A DNA stretch of 14,994 nucleotides from Oscillospiraceae bacterium (GTDB taxonomy: Bacteria; Bacillota; Clostridia; Oscillospirales; Acutalibacteraceae), in contig JAFLUO010000040.1 in the NCBI GenBank assembly GCA_022508705.1, positions 1-14,994 of the forward strand. Direction: 5' to 3'. Below, piece by piece: positions 13,165 to 14,994 of this stretch (positions are counted from its first letter, which is position 1; the number at the start of each line of letters is the position of its first letter). The position numbers and the translations under genes were made by a program. The notes beneath the pieces were generated by a model. The model saw nothing but the letters and a program-made list of their open reading frames with translations. It had not been told where the DNA came from and made no database searches.

Positions 13165-13461
13165 ATGAAAAAAATCATATTCTTATGTTTAGGGCTTTCT
13201 GCTGTTCTTCTGCTTTGCCTTATTCTGCCTAAAACAAATACGGCTTTTCAAAATGAATCCTCTTCTGTCCAAAACACATATACGGTTCGTGAATACGAAG
13301 GACAAATTGCAATTTTCTCCGATGACAGCGAAATACCCGTTAAAGTTTTCGACACCTCTGTTGCCACGCTTCCGAAAAGTGACAGAGAGCTTTTAGAGCT
13401 TGGAATTACCGTGGAAACCCCTGAGGAGCTTCAAAGAATCATTGAAGATTTTACGGGATAA
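13165..13461 (+). CDS. Small membrane-anchored protein resembling the BofC C-terminal domain
   Basis: A 98-residue protein with a hydrophobic N-terminal segment (about 4-22; MKKIIFLCLG start), which could be a membrane anchor or a signal peptide without a clear cleavage site. It is followed by an exported domain. The sequence YTVREYEGQIAIFSDD (39-54), then VKVFDTSVATLP, DRELLELGI and ETPEELQRIIEDFTG resembles the small C-terminal domain of BofC in clostridial proteins. In B. subtilis BofC controls SpoIVB, which leads to pro-sigma-K processing; whether this short form has that role is unknown. GAGGTGA at 13154-13160 precedes the ATG by 4 bases. It diverges from the PBP gene and converges with the hydrolase gene at a 7-base gap. 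Family call is from memory of the pattern, so moderately sure. Confidence 0.75.
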   Translation: MKKIIFLCLGLSAVLLLCLILPKTNTAFQNESSSVQNTYTVREYEGQIAIFSDDSEIPVKVFDTSVATLPKSDRELLELGITVETPEELQRIIEDFTG

Positions 13462-13468
13462 AATACAG

Positions 13469-14994
13469 TTATTTTATAACTATTTCGTATTCTTTTGATT
13501 TTCCGTCAAGAGTTATTTCAATTGCACTTTCGTCTCGCAGATTAAACTGTACTTCATTTCCGTTAACGGTAACTGAATAATCTGTTCTATCCCCGTTCAT
13601 TACAACCAAAACAGCGAATTTTTCTCTATCACCGTAATGAGTAAGTTTACATTCAAATTGAGTATTACCGTCATTGAAATTGCTGTAATTTACGAGTGTG
13701 TCAAGCCCTGCCGAAAGAGTACCCGGCTTATAATACGCATTAGTCCAAATGCTTATGGGCGTTGAAAGCCCGCCGAAATTATGGAACCAACCGCCTCTTT
13801 GTGTTTCAATATTTATCATTTCAAAGGTGTAATAAGAATATTCAACCTCCCGTTTCCAAATATCTATTGCGGTTTTGGCAATTTTATATGCAAAATCGGT
13901 TTCGCCTAAATCAAGCATGGTTTTCCATATAAACCATTGGTGAGACATCCATACATTGCCGTTCCAATATCCGTTTGTTACATAATATGAAGCTGTTCTG
14001 TCAACTGCGCTGATTCCGACAGGCGTAAACATTTCTTTTTCGCTTTTAAGGTGAGAAAGAATTCTCTCTTGCTGGACTTTTGTAACCGCACCTGCAATAA
14101 TCGGGTAAACGCCGTCCATTGTCTTATTAAGGTTTTCGCCGTTTTCGGTTTTATACCGGCATTTAAAGTTACCGTTATCATCGTGAATGCAATAAGAGAA
14201 ATACCCTGTCTCTTCGTCCCAGGAATACGTTTGAAGAGCCTTTATCCGCTTTTCAATGTCCGCTGAATACACTTTTTTATCGTCTTCCAAACCTAAAAGG
14301 TCTGCCACAATATAAAGCAGTTTTGCACATCTTATCACTTGCGAGGTTGATATTACGGGTGCAGTATGTTTTTGGAGCTTATCCTTATACATCTGCTTTT
14401 GAGGAGGAAGATCGTCCATACCGCTGCAATTATAGAAATAATCAAAAGTTGTTGTAAGGTTTGTATTAAACTTGTCTGTTCGGGAGCCGTTTATCTTACC
14501 TGCAAGAAAGTCGTAAAACATTTTAACTCTCGGATAATACTTTAAAAGTGCTTGCTTTTCATTATTTCTGCAAAGCATTTCAAAATACTGATAAATATGA
14601 GTGGGAACGGGACTGCCGTGAAGCAGAAATGCATAATCGGGATTGTCGTCAGAGCTCATATAAGTATCAAGAATATAATCTGCTATTTGAGAAGCATATT
14701 CGAGCATACCGAGGCCTATAAACCCTGAATCCCATGTGTAAAAAGAATCCCAACGCTTGCCCGGTGTGTGATGAATTACATATTCCCCGTGTCTGTAAAG
14801 AGGATACACCGTATTTTGAAGTACCGTTGCACGAAGAATTTGATTGGAAAATTCATATTTTTTACCAGATTTATTAAGTGTAAGCTCTTCAAGAGAATTA
14901 ACTGCATTTTCATAAATCTTCTCATATTCTTCAGTCGTTTTGTATTCAGTTTCACCGAAGGACAAAACGGCATATTCGGTATGAGTTTTTCCCG
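13469..14994 (-). CDS. GH63-like (alpha/alpha)6 glycoside hydrolase, 5' end outside window
   Basis: The C-terminal 508 or so residues of a glycoside hydrolase with an (alpha/alpha)6-barrel of the GH63/MGH1-like type (mannosylglycerate hydrolase, YgjK-like alpha-glucosidase relatives). The frame has no stop back to the window edge; the possible TTG at 14965 is not a convincing start, so the gene is taken as partial. Visible motifs are RWDSFYTWDSGF (near 14755-14720), CSGMDDLPPQ (near 14425-14395), whose Asp pair fits the SGLDDxP acid site of GH63, NGYWNGNVWMSHQWF (near 13975-13930) and GGWFHNFGG (near 13795-13770). A beta-rich end closes it. Substrate specificity cannot be read from this. It ends 7 bases from the stop of the convergent BofC-like gene, without a clear terminator. 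Confidence 0.85.
   Translation of the reverse strand, partial: GKTHTEYAVLSFGETEYKTTEEYEKIYENAVNSLEELTLNKSGKKYEFSNQILRATVLQNTVYPLYRHGEYVIHHTPGKRWDSFYTWDSGFIGLGMLEYASQIADYILDTYMSSDDNPDYAFLLHGSPVPTHIYQYFEMLCRNNEKQALLKYYPRVKMFYDFLAGKINGSRTDKFNTNLTTTFDYFYNCSGMDDLPPQKQMYKDKLQKHTAPVISTSQVIRCAKLLYIVADLLGLEDDKKVYSADIEKRIKALQTYSWDEETGYFSYCIHDDNGNFKCRYKTENGENLNKTMDGVYPIIAGAVTKVQQERILSHLKSEKEMFTPVGISAVDRTASYYVTNGYWNGNVWMSHQWFIWKTMLDLGETDFAYKIAKTAIDIWKREVEYSYYTFEMINIETQRGGWFHNFGGLSTPISIWTNAYYKPGTLSAGLDTLVNYSNFNDGNTQFECKLTHYGDREKFAVLVVMNGDRTDYSVTVNGNEVQFNLRDESAIEITLDGKSKEYEIVIK

Noticed and set aside
13467..13481. AGTTAT-TTT-ATAACT hairpin between the convergent genes at 13461/13469
   Set aside because: Only six A+T-rich base pairs without a T tract, partly inside the hydrolase coding end; too weak to call a terminator.
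1..14994. CRISPR array, tRNA/rRNA, insertion sequence or phage genes
   Set aside because: No regularly spaced repeats, no tRNA-like cloverleaf, no transposase or integrase, and genes are densely packed with ordinary functions.

Overview
The window looks like chromosomal DNA from a low-GC, endospore-forming Firmicute, most likely an anaerobic gut-type Clostridia (Oscillospiraceae/Ruminococcaceae-like). The reasons are the spoIIGA-sigE pair, A+T-rich intergenic DNA, strong GGAGG-type ribosome binding sites, frequent GTG/TTG starts, and two carbohydrate-active enzymes. The taxonomic placement is inference; no rRNA or tRNA gene is present. I saw no CRISPR array, insertion sequence, phage gene or integrase.

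Positions 1-3472 (+ strand): the 3' end of an ABC exporter ATPase, a voltage-gated K+ channel with its own terminator, then a two-gene unit of a YetF/DUF421 membrane protein and an FAD oxidoreductase with a C-terminal Rieske domain. A bidirectional terminator (about 3475-3525) separates these from a long minus-strand block.

Positions 3530-7995 (- strand): a tightly packed four-gene operon, in transcription order a GlpA-like FAD dehydrogenase with a BFD [2Fe-2S] domain, an FAD/NAD oxidoreductase, a small four-cysteine DUF1667 protein, and a GH29 alpha-L-fucosidase whose start overlaps the DUF1667 gene. The first three genes resemble a GlpABC-type dehydrogenase in which a 120-residue cysteine protein stands in for GlpC. 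The natural substrate is not evident.

Positions 8156-10295 (- strand): a sporulation locus. SpoIIGA (membrane aspartic protease) and pro-sigma-E overlap by 26 bases, as expected for a protease and its substrate made together. sigG, which follows sigE in Bacillus subtilis, is not here; an unrecognised membrane-anchored 155-residue protein follows instead. The candidate spoIIG promoter lies across the terminator of the preceding operon, with its -10 box in the hairpin loop.

Positions 10296-13007 (- strand): a class A penicillin-binding protein gene and ruvX form a second operon ending at that terminator. Diverging from it is a small + strand gene for a secreted or anchored BofC-like protein. 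The window ends in a minus-strand GH63-like glycoside hydrolase whose 5' end lies outside the window.

No gene-free stretch exceeds 300 bases. The longest is 319-584, which is very A+T-rich and holds one weak hairpin and one candidate promoter. The best candidates for something unusual are the promoter-in-terminator arrangement, the 155-residue protein after sigE with its palindromes, and the dehydrogenase/fucosidase operon. I did not find strong evidence of an entirely new multi-gene system.
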